Origin: Mesorhizobium amorphae CCNWGS0123
Lineage (GTDB): Bacteria > Pseudomonadota > Alphaproteobacteria > Rhizobiales > Rhizobiaceae
Length of the DNA: 64,000 nt
Assembly (NCBI RefSeq): GCF_001686985.1
Contig: NZ_CP015318.1
Coordinates: forward strand, 5,950,001-6,014,000
Direction of reading: 5' to 3'
Shown: in pieces, positions 55,284 to 64,000 of the stretch
How the letters are laid out: every line of letters begins with the position of its first letter
Position numbering within the stretch: the first letter of the stretch is position 1
Position numbers and translations under genes: made by a program
Notes under the pieces: model-generated
What the model was told of the DNA's origin: nothing
The model's database searches: none
What the model saw: the letters and a program-made list of their open reading frames with translations, nothing else

Positions 55284-56654
55284 TTAGTACCGCTCGAACC
55301 CTCTGTGCAGTTCCCAATCCGTAATCCGGCGGTCGTATTCGAACTGCTCCCACTTCGCGGTGTGGACATAGTGTTCGAGCACGTCCTCGCCGAGCGCCTG
55401 CTTCAGCATCTTCGACTTGGCCAGCGTCTCGGTCGCATCGCGCAGCGTCTTCGGGATCTCCGGCAGGCGCGAGGCCTGGTAGGCGTCGCCGACAAACGGC
55501 TTCTGCAGCTCCAGCTTCTCGTCGATGCCGGCAAGGCCGGCCGCGATCAGTGCTGCGAAGGCGAGATAGGGGTTGAGGTCGGCGCCACCGATGCGGCATT
55601 CCATGCGGATGCCCTTGGTGCCCTCGCCGCACAAGCGGAAGCCGGCGGTGCGGTTGTCCTCGCTCCACATGATCTTGGTCGGCGCGAAGGTGCCGGCCTG
55701 GAAGCGCTTGTAGGAATTGATGTAGGGCGCCAGGAACCAGGTGAACTCCTTGGCGTATTTAAGCTGGCCCGCGGCCCATTGCTGGCCGAGAGTCGACAGC
55801 GTCCAGTCGGCCTTCTTGTCGAAGAACAGCGGCGTCTTGCCGTCGGCGCTCCACAGCGAATTGTGGATGTGGCTGGAGTTGCCGGCGAGCCCGTAATTGT
55901 ACTTGGACATGAACGAGATCGCCTTGCCTTCGGATTCGGCGATCTCCTTGGCGCCGTTCTTCAGGATGACGTGGCGGTCGGCCATCTCGAGCGCCTCGGC
56001 ATAGCGCACATTGATCTCTTCCTGGCCCGGACCCCACTCGCCCTTGGAGTTCTCGATCGGGATGCCGGCCGCATCCATCTCGTTGCGAAGCCGGCGCATG
56101 ACGCCTTCTTCCTTGGTGGTGATGCCGATCTGGTAGTCGCCGATATAGGGCGATGCGGTGTCGAGGCCCTGCCAGTGCTTCTTGCGGGCGGAATCGTAGG
56201 TCTCGTTGAACAGATAAAATTCGAGCTCGGAGGCGAAATAGCCGATATAGCCGCGCTCCTTCAGCCGCTTGACCTGCTTCCTCAGGATGGCGCGCGGCGA
56301 ATGCGGCAGGTCGTCATGGGTGTGGTGGTCGAGCACGTCGCAGATCACCAGCGCGGTCTTCTCCAGCCATGGAATGCGCCGCAACGTCGCCAGGTCCGGC
56401 TTCATGACGAAATCGCCATAGCCCTTCGACCAGCTCGCTGCCTTATAGCCCGGCACCGGCTCCATATCGATGTCGGCGGCCAAGAGATAGTTGCAGCCAT
56501 GCGTCTCGTCATGGGCGGAATCGACGAAATATTGCGCCAGGAAACGTTTCCCCGCGAGCCGGCCCTGCAGATCGACGATGCAGGCCAGCACCGTGTCGAT
56601 CTCGCCGCTGGAGACCGCCTTCTTCAACTGATCGAACGAGAAATTTCCGGCCAT
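55284..56654 (-). CDS. Glutamine synthetase family protein, probable gamma-glutamyl-amine ligase
   Basis: The 456-residue protein from ATG 56654 (MAGNFSFDQLKKAVSS) has the GS beta-grasp and catalytic domains, including YFASELEFYLF, AGNSSHIHNSLW and RMECRIGGADLNPYLAFAALIAAG. Such GS relatives (PuuA, GlnT, IpuC, GlnA4) couple glutamate to amines other than ammonia. The gene's partners (amide hydrolase, ADH, ALDH, APC permease) argue for ligation of an amine or amino alcohol here. The frame to 56729 reads non-coding sequence. Real ammonia-fixing activity is not excluded by sequence. Confidence 0.9.
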   Translation of the reverse strand: MAGNFSFDQLKKAVSSGEIDTVLACIVDLQGRLAGKRFLAQYFVDSAHDETHGCNYLLAADIDMEPVPGYKAASWSKGYGDFVMKPDLATLRRIPWLEKTALVICDVLDHHTHDDLPHSPRAILRKQVKRLKERGYIGYFASELEFYLFNETYDSARKKHWQGLDTASPYIGDYQIGITTKEEGVMRRLRNEMDAAGIPIENSKGEWGPGQEEINVRYAEALEMADRHVILKNGAKEIAESEGKAISFMSKYNYGLAGNSSHIHNSLWSADGKTPLFFDKKADWTLSTLGQQWAAGQLKYAKEFTWFLAPYINSYKRFQAGTFAPTKIMWSEDNRTAGFRLCGEGTKGIRMECRIGGADLNPYLAFAALIAAGLAGIDEKLELQKPFVGDAYQASRLPEIPKTLRDATETLAKSKMLKQALGEDVLEHYVHTAKWEQFEYDRRITDWELHRGFERY

Positions 56655-56700
56655 TCTTGTGGCACTCCAGCGCTTGTCGATTGAGAGGGTAAAGGAAAGC

Positions 56701-56723
56701 ATGGCCGGCACGATGCCGGCCAT
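56701..56723 (-). terminator. Intergenic hairpin between permease and GS-like gene
   Basis: A perfect 9-bp inverted repeat (ATGGCCGGC/GCCGGCCAT, 5-base loop) lies 15 bp after the permease stop on the transcribed strand. Only a weak T/C-rich run follows, so it may attenuate or stabilise rather than fully terminate. Confidence 0.5.
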
Positions 56724-56738
56724 GGTCATTAGGGTTGA

Positions 56739-58295
56739 TCAGTGGCCGGTTTCGCCGACTGCCTGTTCCGCTGCCTTGATCGCCGCCTGGCGCGCAGCGA
56801 TGATGTCGCCGAGCGGCGGCCCCTGGAAGCGGTTGCGCTCGAAGGCGAACCAGACGATCGCCGTCAGGATGAAGAAGCCGACGGTGATGTAGAGCGCCCA
56901 GTCGTTCGGCGGCTGGATGCCGATGATGAAGATCAGGATCATCGACAGGATCGACAGCACGGCAAACAGCATGAAGATGCCGCGCCCCATGTTCCATGGG
57001 CCCATCTTGTCCCACTTCGGCGTTCCCCAGGCCAGCATGCCGAGCACGATCGGCACGGTGAAGGACAGGAACAGGAAGATGACGGTGCAGGACACGACGA
57101 TGGTGTAGGCCGAGGTGCCGGCGACCGAAACCAGCGTCGAACCCCAGACGAACAGCACTGACAGGATGCATGCGGTCCAGATCGCCGCCACCGGCGTGCG
57201 ATAGGTCGGGCTGACCTTGGCCAGCGCCGACGAACCCGGCAGGCCGCCGTCACGCGAGAAGGCGAAGATCATGCGCGATGCTGAGGTGACGGTTGCGAGG
57301 CCGCAAAGCAGCTGCGCAATGAACACGACGAGGTAGACGACCTCCTTGATGCCGGGGCTGACGCGCTGGTCGAAGGCCCAGAAGAACACGTTCCAGCCCT
57401 GCTTGGCGGCGTCGTCCATGTTCGGGATCATCAGGATGAAGGCTGCCAGGAACAGGTAGCCGAAGACCGCCGACCAGATCACCGACATGACCATCGCGCG
57501 CGGCACCGAGGAGGCTGCCTTGATGGTTTCCTCCGACGTGTGCGCCGAGGCGTCGTAGCCGGTAATCGTGTAGATCGGCAGCAGCAGGCCGAGCGCGAAC
57601 ACCCAGGCATTCGACACCGACGGCCAGACGCCGGCGCCGGCATCACCCGAATAGTTGTGGAAGGTGAAGAGGCGGCTGAAATCCCAGGTCTCGGCGGCAG
57701 CAAGACAGACGATCGCGATCAGGATCGAGCCGAAGAAGATCAGATAACCCGAAAAGTCGGTGAGCTTGGCCGTCAGCTTGATGCCGAGATGGTTGATCAG
57801 CGCCTGGGCGCCGGTGATGATGACCAGGAAGATCATCTGGTTGGTCAGCGTGCCCTCGATCCCGAGCGTCGGACCGAATGCGCCAAGGAAGAACGTCCAG
57901 GTGCCGACATTGATGGCGCCGAGCACGGTTATCAGGCCAAGCAGGTTGAGCCAGGCCGTTACCCAACCGGTGCCGCGGTTACCGAGGATCGAACCCCAGT
58001 GATACAGGCCACCGGCGGTCGGATAGGCCGAGCTGATCTGCGACATGGCGACCGCGAAGGTCAGCGAGACGAAGCAGCCGACCAGCCAGCCGATGCCGAT
58101 GCCGATGCCACCGGAGCCCGAGGTTGCCTGCGCCAGCGAATTGATACCGCCCGACAGGATGCAGATAATCGAGAAGGAAACCGCGAAGTTCGAAAAGCGG
58201 CTGAGCCGCCGCTCCAGTTCCTGGGCGTAGCCCATGCTGTGGAGGTGTTTTACGTCCTCCGCCTTATCAACTTCGGTATAACCCGGTGCTGCCAT
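56739..58295 (-). CDS. APC-family amino acid/amine permease
   Basis: The 518-residue protein has twelve membrane segments and APC-superfamily motifs: MSQISSAYPTAGGLYHWGS near segment 2-3 and TGYDASAHTSEETIKAASSVPRAM in the middle. Its sequence type resembles GABA/choline/amine permeases rather than general amino acid carriers. It probably imports the amine that the GS-like enzyme glutamylates. It starts 21 bp after the amide-hydrolase stop. Confidence 0.9.
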   Translation of the reverse strand: MAAPGYTEVDKAEDVKHLHSMGYAQELERRLSRFSNFAVSFSIICILSGGINSLAQATSGSGGIGIGIGWLVGCFVSLTFAVAMSQISSAYPTAGGLYHWGSILGNRGTGWVTAWLNLLGLITVLGAINVGTWTFFLGAFGPTLGIEGTLTNQMIFLVIITGAQALINHLGIKLTAKLTDFSGYLIFFGSILIAIVCLAAAETWDFSRLFTFHNYSGDAGAGVWPSVSNAWVFALGLLLPIYTITGYDASAHTSEETIKAASSVPRAMVMSVIWSAVFGYLFLAAFILMIPNMDDAAKQGWNVFFWAFDQRVSPGIKEVVYLVVFIAQLLCGLATVTSASRMIFAFSRDGGLPGSSALAKVSPTYRTPVAAIWTACILSVLFVWGSTLVSVAGTSAYTIVVSCTVIFLFLSFTVPIVLGMLAWGTPKWDKMGPWNMGRGIFMLFAVLSILSMILIFIIGIQPPNDWALYITVGFFILTAIVWFAFERNRFQGPPLGDIIAARQAAIKAAEQAVGETGH

Positions 58296-58316
58296 TTGAA
58301 GTCCCCTTTTAAGTTC

Positions 58317-59135
58317 TTAGCTGGCCGATTGAACTGACTTTCCCACTGCACGCTGTCGGGAGCCCTTGGCCTCCTCGGGCTCCAGATTCGTAAAAATACC
58401 GGTGAGCATATCCGCCCATTTCCGCTGCCCGGCCTCGCCGGAAATTTCGTCGTTGCGGATTTCGATCATCGCGCAGGCAAGGCCGCGCGAACGCGCATGG
58501 CGTTCCAGCGTGAAATAGACGCGGTCGGCCGGCGAATAGGGTTCGTTGACGCCGACGGTGACGCCGGTCAGCCGCTGCAGCGCTGATATCAGAGGCGCCG
58601 CCAGCCGGCGGTCCTCATCATGGATGATGCCGATATGCCAGGGCCGGCTCTTGCCCTTGTAGACGGGCGTGAAGGAATGCACCGATACCAGCCGCGTCTC
58701 CTGCCCGCGCGCCAGCCTTTTGTCGACGATCTCTGCGATCGTGTCATGGAAGGGCTGCCACGACAAAGCGACACGCTCCGCGCGCTGCTTGTCCGACAGG
58801 CCGGCATTGCCGGGGATGATCGTGGTCTCGCTGACCGGCGGCACAAGGTCCGGTGCGTCGAGCGGACGGTTGCAGTCGATGACGAGGCGCGAGATGCCGG
58901 TCTCGACCAGCGTAGCGTCGAGCGCCTCGGCCATGCGGCGGGCGACCGGCAGCGCACCGGGATCCCAGGCGATGTGGCGAGAAAGGTCCTCGGCAGGCAG
59001 GCCGAGCGTGCCGAATTCGGCGGGCAGAAAATTGGAGGCGTGGTCGCAGGTGAACACGAACGGACTTGATCCGCCGGGGTTGGTCACCCTGACGGTTTCA
59101 GGCGATGCAAGGCTGGCGGGCCGTGCTGTCTCCAT
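58317..59135 (-). CDS. N-formylglutamate amidohydrolase-like protein (COG3931 type)
   Basis: The 272-residue protein is a distant relative of the window's other FGase. It has FTCDHASNFLPAEFG, LVIDCNRPLDAPDLVPPVSE, VSVHSFTPVYKGKSRPWHIG and MIEIRNDEISGE, with the metal-type His and Asp. It belongs to a subfamily that need not use formylglutamate; here, as the first gene of the GS-ALDH-ADH operon, a plausible job is hydrolysing a gamma-glutamyl amide. It is divergent from the RpiR gene. The substrate is inferred only. Confidence 0.82.
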   Translation of the reverse strand: METARPASLASPETVRVTNPGGSSPFVFTCDHASNFLPAEFGTLGLPAEDLSRHIAWDPGALPVARRMAEALDATLVETGISRLVIDCNRPLDAPDLVPPVSETTIIPGNAGLSDKQRAERVALSWQPFHDTIAEIVDKRLARGQETRLVSVHSFTPVYKGKSRPWHIGIIHDEDRRLAAPLISALQRLTGVTVGVNEPYSPADRVYFTLERHARSRGLACAMIEIRNDEISGEAGQRKWADMLTGIFTNLEPEEAKGSRQRAVGKSVQSAS

Positions 59136-59282
59136 AGCCTACGTCCCCAAGGGGAGCGCTGTATCGTATGTTACGTATTTTGTGTCATTGCGTCCCTGTG
59201 GATGATTTCATACAGTTTGTCCGGCTTTGTCAAACGCGATTTCGAGAAAGCGGTTTCGACTGAGCCAAAGGCGGGGGAAAAC

Positions 59283-60110
59283 ATGATTTCCAGCATTGCC
59301 GAACTGATCTCGGACCGCATAGGCGCGATGCCCGCAGGCGAGCGCCGCGCCGCACAGACGCTGATCGCCAACTACCCGCTGATCGGCCTGAAGACGGTCG
59401 CCGAGTTCTCTACAGCGGCAGGCGTGTCCTCGCCGACGATCCTGCGTTTCGTCGCCCGGCTGGGTTTCCAGAACTATCCCGAATTCCAGTCGGCGCTGCA
59501 GGACGAACTGGCAGCGCAATTGCAGTCGCCGGCGACGCGGACGCTCAACCCGGCCTCATCGGGCGGCGGCGCGGTGTCGCCGATGCTGGAGGCGACCCTC
59601 GACAATATGCGCGAGACATTCAGGCATCTGTCCGAAAGACAGCTTGCCGACATTGCCGCGACACTTGCAAATCGCCGCGGCAAGACCTTCCTGATCGGCG
59701 GCCGCTTCACCGATCCGCTGGCGCGCTACATGGCCGCTCACCTCGCCATCGTCCAGCCCGACGTCCACCACCTCGCCGGCCAGGAAGGCATCTGGCGCGA
59801 CCGGCTGATCGACATGGGCAAGCGTGACGTGCTGGTGATCTTCGACATCAGGCGCTACCAGGACAGCCTGGTGCGCTTCGCCGAAACCGCGCATCAGCGC
59901 GGCGTGCACATCGTGCTGTTCACCGACCAGTGGCTGTCGCCGATCGCCCGCTTTGCCCGGCATGTGATCGCCGGCCGCACCGCCGTGCCTTCGGCCTGGG
60001 ATTCCTCGGCGGCGCTTTTCGTCGTCGCCGAAACGCTGATCGGCGCGGTGACGAGACAGCTCGAGACAGATGGCGCCAAGCGCATCCGCGAGTTGGAAAG
60101 CCTGCGCTGA
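59283..60110 (+). CDS. RpiR-family transcriptional regulator
   Basis: The 275-residue protein starts at ATG 59283 (MISSIAELI) after GGGGGAAA. An N-terminal helix-turn-helix domain (TVAEFSTAAGVSSPTILRFVARLGF) is followed by a SIS-like ligand domain (FLIGGRFTDPLARYMAAHL). RpiR proteins sense phosphosugars or related ligands. Divergent from the amide-hydrolase operon, it likely controls it; no clear operator could be picked in the intergenic 59136-59282. An in-frame ATG at 59202 is possible but weaker. Confidence 0.92.
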   Translation: MISSIAELISDRIGAMPAGERRAAQTLIANYPLIGLKTVAEFSTAAGVSSPTILRFVARLGFQNYPEFQSALQDELAAQLQSPATRTLNPASSGGGAVSPMLEATLDNMRETFRHLSERQLADIAATLANRRGKTFLIGGRFTDPLARYMAAHLAIVQPDVHHLAGQEGIWRDRLIDMGKRDVLVIFDIRRYQDSLVRFAETAHQRGVHIVLFTDQWLSPIARFARHVIAGRTAVPSAWDSSAALFVVAETLIGAVTRQLETDGAKRIRELESLR

Positions 60111-60278
60111 TCCCGGCATTCCTGGCGGCGAGCCCGCCAAGGTTACGCAGATTTAATGTGCATGGCAGCGGCAGAATTGCCATAAAGCCATGATATTTTC
60201 GTGGCTTCGCACAGACCGGGTGCGTTGCTGCGTTTTATGCTTGGGGAAACCGGTAGACGTTTGCCAACCGGAGTGCCG

Positions 60279-61442
60279 ATGGCCGCCTGGAAACAGATCG
60301 TTTTTGCGCTTGTGGTCCTGGTGGCCGCGGCTGCCGCCTGGGTTCGCTTCTTTCCGGGCGCGCCGGAGGTACTGGCGCGCTGGGGGATCGACTGGGCTTA
60401 CGCCGCGGCGCCCAATGTGACGACAGGCGCGGTCGACACGACAAGGCAGACAACCGGTAGCAACGGCGCCGGCCAGCGCGCCACCGTTATCGCGTTGCCG
60501 GCTGGCACAGCCACCATCAACGACCGCCTGCAGGCGATCGGCACCGGCCGCGCCAACGCTTCTGTGACGGTCAATCCCTACAGTTCCGGTCGCCTCACCG
60601 GATTTCTGGTCGAATCCGGCACCCGTGTCGAAAAGGGCCAAATCATCGCTACCCTCGATTCCGAGACCGAGGTGATCGCGCAGGATCGTGCCAAGCTCGT
60701 TTTGCAGGACTCGCAGAATAAGCTCGACCGGGTGAAATCGCTGCAGGCTTCCAACGCCGCGACACCGGTCGCCGTCGCCGATGCCGAAGTGGTGCTGGCG
60801 GTCGCCAAACTGGTACTTCGCGATGCCGAGCTCGCCCTGCAGCGCCGCTCGATCGCCGCGCCGATCGCCGGCACCGTCGGCATCCTGCCGATCGCCGCCG
60901 GCAACTATGTGACCAGCCAGTCGGCCATCGCCACGTTGGACGACCGCTCCTCGATACTGGTCGACTTCCTCGTGCCGGAGCGCTTCGCCGCCGCCGTCAA
61001 AGTCGGCGCGCATCTGTCGGCGACGCCGATCGCCAACCCGGCCCAGGCCTACACCGGAACGGTTTCGGCCATCGACAACCACATCGACGAGAACAGCCGC
61101 ACGCTGCTGGTCAAGGCAACGATCGCCAATCCGGCCGACTCGCTGCGCGCCGGCATGTCCTTCCAGATCAGTATGAAATTCCCCGGCGACTCCTATCCGG
61201 CCGTCAGCCCGCTGGCCATCCTGTGGGGCTCGGACGGGGCCTATGTCTGGGCAGTGCAGAACGGCAAGGCGAAACGCGTTGCCGTGCGCATCATCCAGCG
61301 CAACACCGAGACGGTGCTGATCGACGCGCCGATCGTCAGCGGCGACATGGTGGTGACCGAGGGCACCCAGAGCGTCAGCGACGGCGGTGAGGTCCACATC
61401 GCCGGCGAGGAACAGCGCGCCGCCGACGCTGACGGCTCATGA
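60279..61442 (+). CDS. RND efflux pump periplasmic adaptor (membrane fusion protein)
   Basis: The 387-residue protein from ATG 60279 (MAAWKQIVFALVVLVAA) has an N-terminal membrane/signal segment. The MFP fold follows, with a lipoyl half-motif GRLTGFLVESGTRVEKGQI, helical hairpin (TEVIAQDRAKLVLQD...), second lipoyl half and beta-barrel. It links the inner-membrane pump encoded by the next gene to an outer-membrane channel not seen here. Starts at 60201 or 60237 are alternatives. The stop overlaps the pump start by 4 bp. Confidence 0.9.
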   Translation: MAAWKQIVFALVVLVAAAAAWVRFFPGAPEVLARWGIDWAYAAAPNVTTGAVDTTRQTTGSNGAGQRATVIALPAGTATINDRLQAIGTGRANASVTVNPYSSGRLTGFLVESGTRVEKGQIIATLDSETEVIAQDRAKLVLQDSQNKLDRVKSLQASNAATPVAVADAEVVLAVAKLVLRDAELALQRRSIAAPIAGTVGILPIAAGNYVTSQSAIATLDDRSSILVDFLVPERFAAAVKVGAHLSATPIANPAQAYTGTVSAIDNHIDENSRTLLVKATIANPADSLRAGMSFQISMKFPGDSYPAVSPLAILWGSDGAYVWAVQNGKAKRVAVRIIQRNTETVLIDAPIVSGDMVVTEGTQSVSDGGEVHIAGEEQRAADADGS

Positions 61443-64000
61443 CCGGCACCGTCAACGCCGCACGCGAAACCGGCTTTACCGCACTGTTCATCCGCCGGCC
61501 TGTCATGGCCCTGGTGTTGAACACGCTGATCGCGGTCGCCGGCCTTGCCGCCTTCTACGGCGTCGAGATCCGTGAATTGCCGGATGTCGACCGCCCCGTC
61601 ATCACCGTCAGCACGGTCTTCGAGGGTGCGGCCGCCGAAACCGTCGACCGCGAGCTGACCGATACGATCGAAGGCGCGGTCGCCCGCGTCTCCGGCGTCA
61701 AGTCGATCTCGTCGACCTCGTCCTTCGGCTCGAGCCGCGTCACCATCGAGTTCAACGACGGCGTCGACCTCAATGTCGCCGCCTCCGACGTACGCGACGC
61801 CGTCGGCCGTGTCGCCAACCAGATGCCGGACACCGCCGATCCGCCGCGCATCGTCAAGGCCGACGCCAATTCCGAACCGGTGATGCGGCTGGCCGTCACC
61901 TCCGACACCATGTCGGTGCAGGACATGACGGTGATCGTCCAGGACCAGATCGAGGACGAGCTTGCCGCGGTGCCGGGCGTCGCCGACGTCCAGGTCTCCG
62001 GCGACCGTGACAAGATCTTCCGCATCGACGTCGACCAGAACAAGCTGGCCAGCCACGGCTTCACCGTCGCCGATCTCAGAACAGCATTGGCCTCGGTCGC
62101 CTTCGATTCGCCGGCCGGCTCGATCACCACCACCAACCAGGATCTGATCGTGCGCACGACGGCGGACGTGACCACGCCCGACGAGTTCGAGAACATCATC
62201 ATCGGCGGCAAGACGCGCATCCGCGACGTCGCCACCGTCACGCTCGGCCCCGACATCGGCCAGACCACCTTGCGCTCGGACGGCAAGACCGGCATCGGTC
62301 TCGGCATCATCCGCCAGGCGGAATCGAACACGCTGGACATCTCGACCGGCGTCAGGGCGGCGGTCGCCAAGCTGCAGGAGAACCTGCCTCAGGGCATGGC
62401 GATCAAGGTCACCAGCGACGACGCCGTCTTCGTCAACGGCGCCGTGCATGAGGTCGAGATCGCGCTGGCCCTGTCGGTCTCGATCGTGTTGGTCGTCATC
62501 TACGCCTTCCTGCTCGACTGGCGCGCGACGCTCATTCCGGGCCTGTCGATGCCGGTCGCCATGATCGGCACCATCGCCGCGATCTATCTCGCCGGCTTCT
62601 CGGTCAACATCCTGACCTTGCTCGCTCTGGTGCTGGCCACCGGCCTTGTCGTCGACGACGCCATCGTCGTGCTCGAAAACATCGTGCGACGGCGCAACGA
62701 AGGCATGGGCCCGCGTGCCGCCGCCGTGCTCGGCGCGCAGGAGGTGTTCTTCGCCGTCATCGCCACCACGCTGACGCTGGTCGCCGTCTTCGTGCCGATC
62801 TCCTTCCTGCCCGGCCAGACCGGCGGCCTGTTCCGCGAATTCGGCTTCGTGCTCGCCATGTCGGTGCTTCTGTCCTGCGTGGTGGCGCTCACGCTCTGCC
62901 CGATGCTCGCCTCGCGCATGCTGTCCAGCGCAGCGCTCCACCATGAGGGCGGCAACGGCATCGGTGCCCGCATCGGAGGCGCGCTGAACACGGCCTACCG
63001 GCGCTGCCTGCATGCCTGCCTCGGCGCGCCGTGGATCGTCGTGCTGGTGGCGCTGTTGTTCGCCGGCACCGCCTTCAGCCTGTTCGGCACCATCCGCCAG
63101 GAGCTGACGCCGAGCGAGGACCGCGCCGTCGTGCTGTTGCGCATCAGCGCGCCGCAAGGCGTCAGCCTCGATTACACGACGCAGCAGATGCAGAAGATCG
63201 AGAAACTGATCCAGCCGCTGCGCGATTCCGGCGAGATCCGCGCCACCTTCGAGAATGCCGGCCAGAACGGTGCCTACAACAACGGCTTCATGGTGATGAC
63301 GCTGGCGCCGTGGAACGAGCGCACGCGCAGCCAGCGCGAGATCATGGCCGAGATCAGCCAGCTGACCCGGCAGGTGCCGAGCGTGCGCGTCTTCCCGGTG
63401 CAGCCCAACAGCCTGGGCATTCGCGGCGCCGGCAACGGCCTGCAGTTCGCGCTGGTCGGCAATGACCGCAAGGCGCTGGGCGAGGCGGCGGTCAAGGTCA
63501 TCGACGAAATGCGCAAGGATCCGGGCTTCCAGTCGCCGCGGCTCTCCGTCGACCCGACACAGCCACAGCTTGCGGTCGCCATCGACCGCGAGCGCGCCTC
63601 CGACCTCGGCATCGACATCACCGGGCTGGCCAACACCTTGCAGGCGATGCTCGACGGCAATGATGTCGTCGACGTCTACATCGCCGACCGCAGCTACGGG
63701 GTGAAGCTGGTCTCGACCACTAATCCGATCAACGACCCGACCGATCTGGAGAACATCTTCCTGAAGACGGCCGACGGCCGCTTCGTGCCGATGTCGACCA
63801 TCGCCACGCTGACCGAACGCGCCGTGCCGCCATCGCTGACGCGCGAGCAGCAGCAGCCGTCGGTGGCAATCACTTCAAACCTCGGCGGCAATTTCGCGCT
63901 CGGCGACGCGCTGAGCCGCGCCGAGGAGATTGCCACGCCGCTGCTGCCGCCCGGCAGCCGCATCCTGCCGCTGGCCGAAGCAGCGACGCTGGGCGAAACC
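61439..64000 (+). CDS. RND multidrug/solute efflux transporter (3' end outside window)
   Basis: The frame starts at ATG 61439 (MTGTVNAARETGFTALFIRR), overlapping the adaptor's stop, and is open to the window edge after 854 codons; family members are about 1030 residues. The N-terminal membrane helix, two periplasmic porter loops, the membrane bundle with the essential paired aspartates in LVVDDAIVVLEN and a second periplasmic half (from about FGTIRQELTPSEDRAV) are present. It uses the proton gradient to expel drugs, metals or other compounds; the cargo cannot be told. Confidence 0.93.
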   Translation, partial: MTGTVNAARETGFTALFIRRPVMALVLNTLIAVAGLAAFYGVEIRELPDVDRPVITVSTVFEGAAAETVDRELTDTIEGAVARVSGVKSISSTSSFGSSRVTIEFNDGVDLNVAASDVRDAVGRVANQMPDTADPPRIVKADANSEPVMRLAVTSDTMSVQDMTVIVQDQIEDELAAVPGVADVQVSGDRDKIFRIDVDQNKLASHGFTVADLRTALASVAFDSPAGSITTTNQDLIVRTTADVTTPDEFENIIIGGKTRIRDVATVTLGPDIGQTTLRSDGKTGIGLGIIRQAESNTLDISTGVRAAVAKLQENLPQGMAIKVTSDDAVFVNGAVHEVEIALALSVSIVLVVIYAFLLDWRATLIPGLSMPVAMIGTIAAIYLAGFSVNILTLLALVLATGLVVDDAIVVLENIVRRRNEGMGPRAAAVLGAQEVFFAVIATTLTLVAVFVPISFLPGQTGGLFREFGFVLAMSVLLSCVVALTLCPMLASRMLSSAALHHEGGNGIGARIGGALNTAYRRCLHACLGAPWIVVLVALLFAGTAFSLFGTIRQELTPSEDRAVVLLRISAPQGVSLDYTTQQMQKIEKLIQPLRDSGEIRATFENAGQNGAYNNGFMVMTLAPWNERTRSQREIMAEISQLTRQVPSVRVFPVQPNSLGIRGAGNGLQFALVGNDRKALGEAAVKVIDEMRKDPGFQSPRLSVDPTQPQLAVAIDRERASDLGIDITGLANTLQAMLDGNDVVDVYIADRSYGVKLVSTTNPINDPTDLENIFLKTADGRFVPMSTIATLTERAVPPSLTREQQQPSVAITSNLGGNFALGDALSRAEEIATPLLPPGSRILPLAEAATLGET

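Noticed and set aside
61241..63157. 638-residue minus-strand frame over the RND pump gene
   Set aside because: It is a shadow of the RND pump, which is uninterrupted on the plus strand to the window end and shows conserved motifs.

Overview
The window looks like chromosome of an alphaproteobacterium of the order Rhizobiales, most probably Mesorhizobium or a close relative. This is inferred from the high GC content, the CpdR regulator beside an N-formylglutamate amidohydrolase, an mmgR-type small RNA beside hisN, a ROSE-like thermosensor upstream of hsp20, RIME-like mosaic repeats and many ABC-type solute uptake operons. No species assignment can be made from the sequence alone.

Layout. 1-14.4 kb is ordinary chromosome: the two glutamate synthase subunits (gltB, gltD), a threonine aldolase, a TSUP permease, a heat-controlled small heat shock protein, an alpha/beta hydrolase, hisN, an mmgR-like sRNA, an N-formylglutamate amidohydrolase, cpdR and tRNA-Val(GAC). 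14.36-21.38 kb is a small integrative element bounded by a perfect 73-bp direct repeat of the tRNA-Val 3' part. It carries a tyrosine integrase, a frameshift-split helicase-like gene, a HEPN-like protein, a coiled-coil/zinc-ribbon protein, small unknown genes and several non-coding repeat clusters, and it is visibly poorer in GC than its surroundings. 21.4-26.5 kb holds a small lipoprotein, an unusual fusion of an uncharacterised glycosyltransferase-like domain with an alginate-lyase-type domain, and the GDP-L-fucose genes (gmd, fcl).

26.5-44.1 kb is a large catabolic region around a LacI-type regulator. It has a divergent DUF993 gene and, on the plus strand, a closely spaced series encoding a Gfo/Idh/MocA oxidoreductase, CoA-transferase, enoyl-CoA hydratase-like protein, aldehyde dehydrogenase, a complete sugar ABC transporter, two GMC oxidoreductases, an SDR, a Dabb-domain protein and an MFS carrier. 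The substrate is not known. 44.1-48.3 kb has a DMT permease, an EEP-family phosphatase/nuclease, a CPA1 antiporter and a GST.

48.3-60.1 kb is a minus-strand series with a divergent RpiR regulator: amide hydrolase, APC permease, glutamine-synthetase-like ligase, aldehyde dehydrogenase, iron-type alcohol dehydrogenase and then a PotABCD-like ABC transporter. The enzymes fit a gamma-glutamylated amino-alcohol route (ligate to glutamate, oxidise alcohol to acid, hydrolyse the amide), with ethanolamine as one candidate substrate. The window ends in an RND efflux operon whose pump gene runs off the edge.
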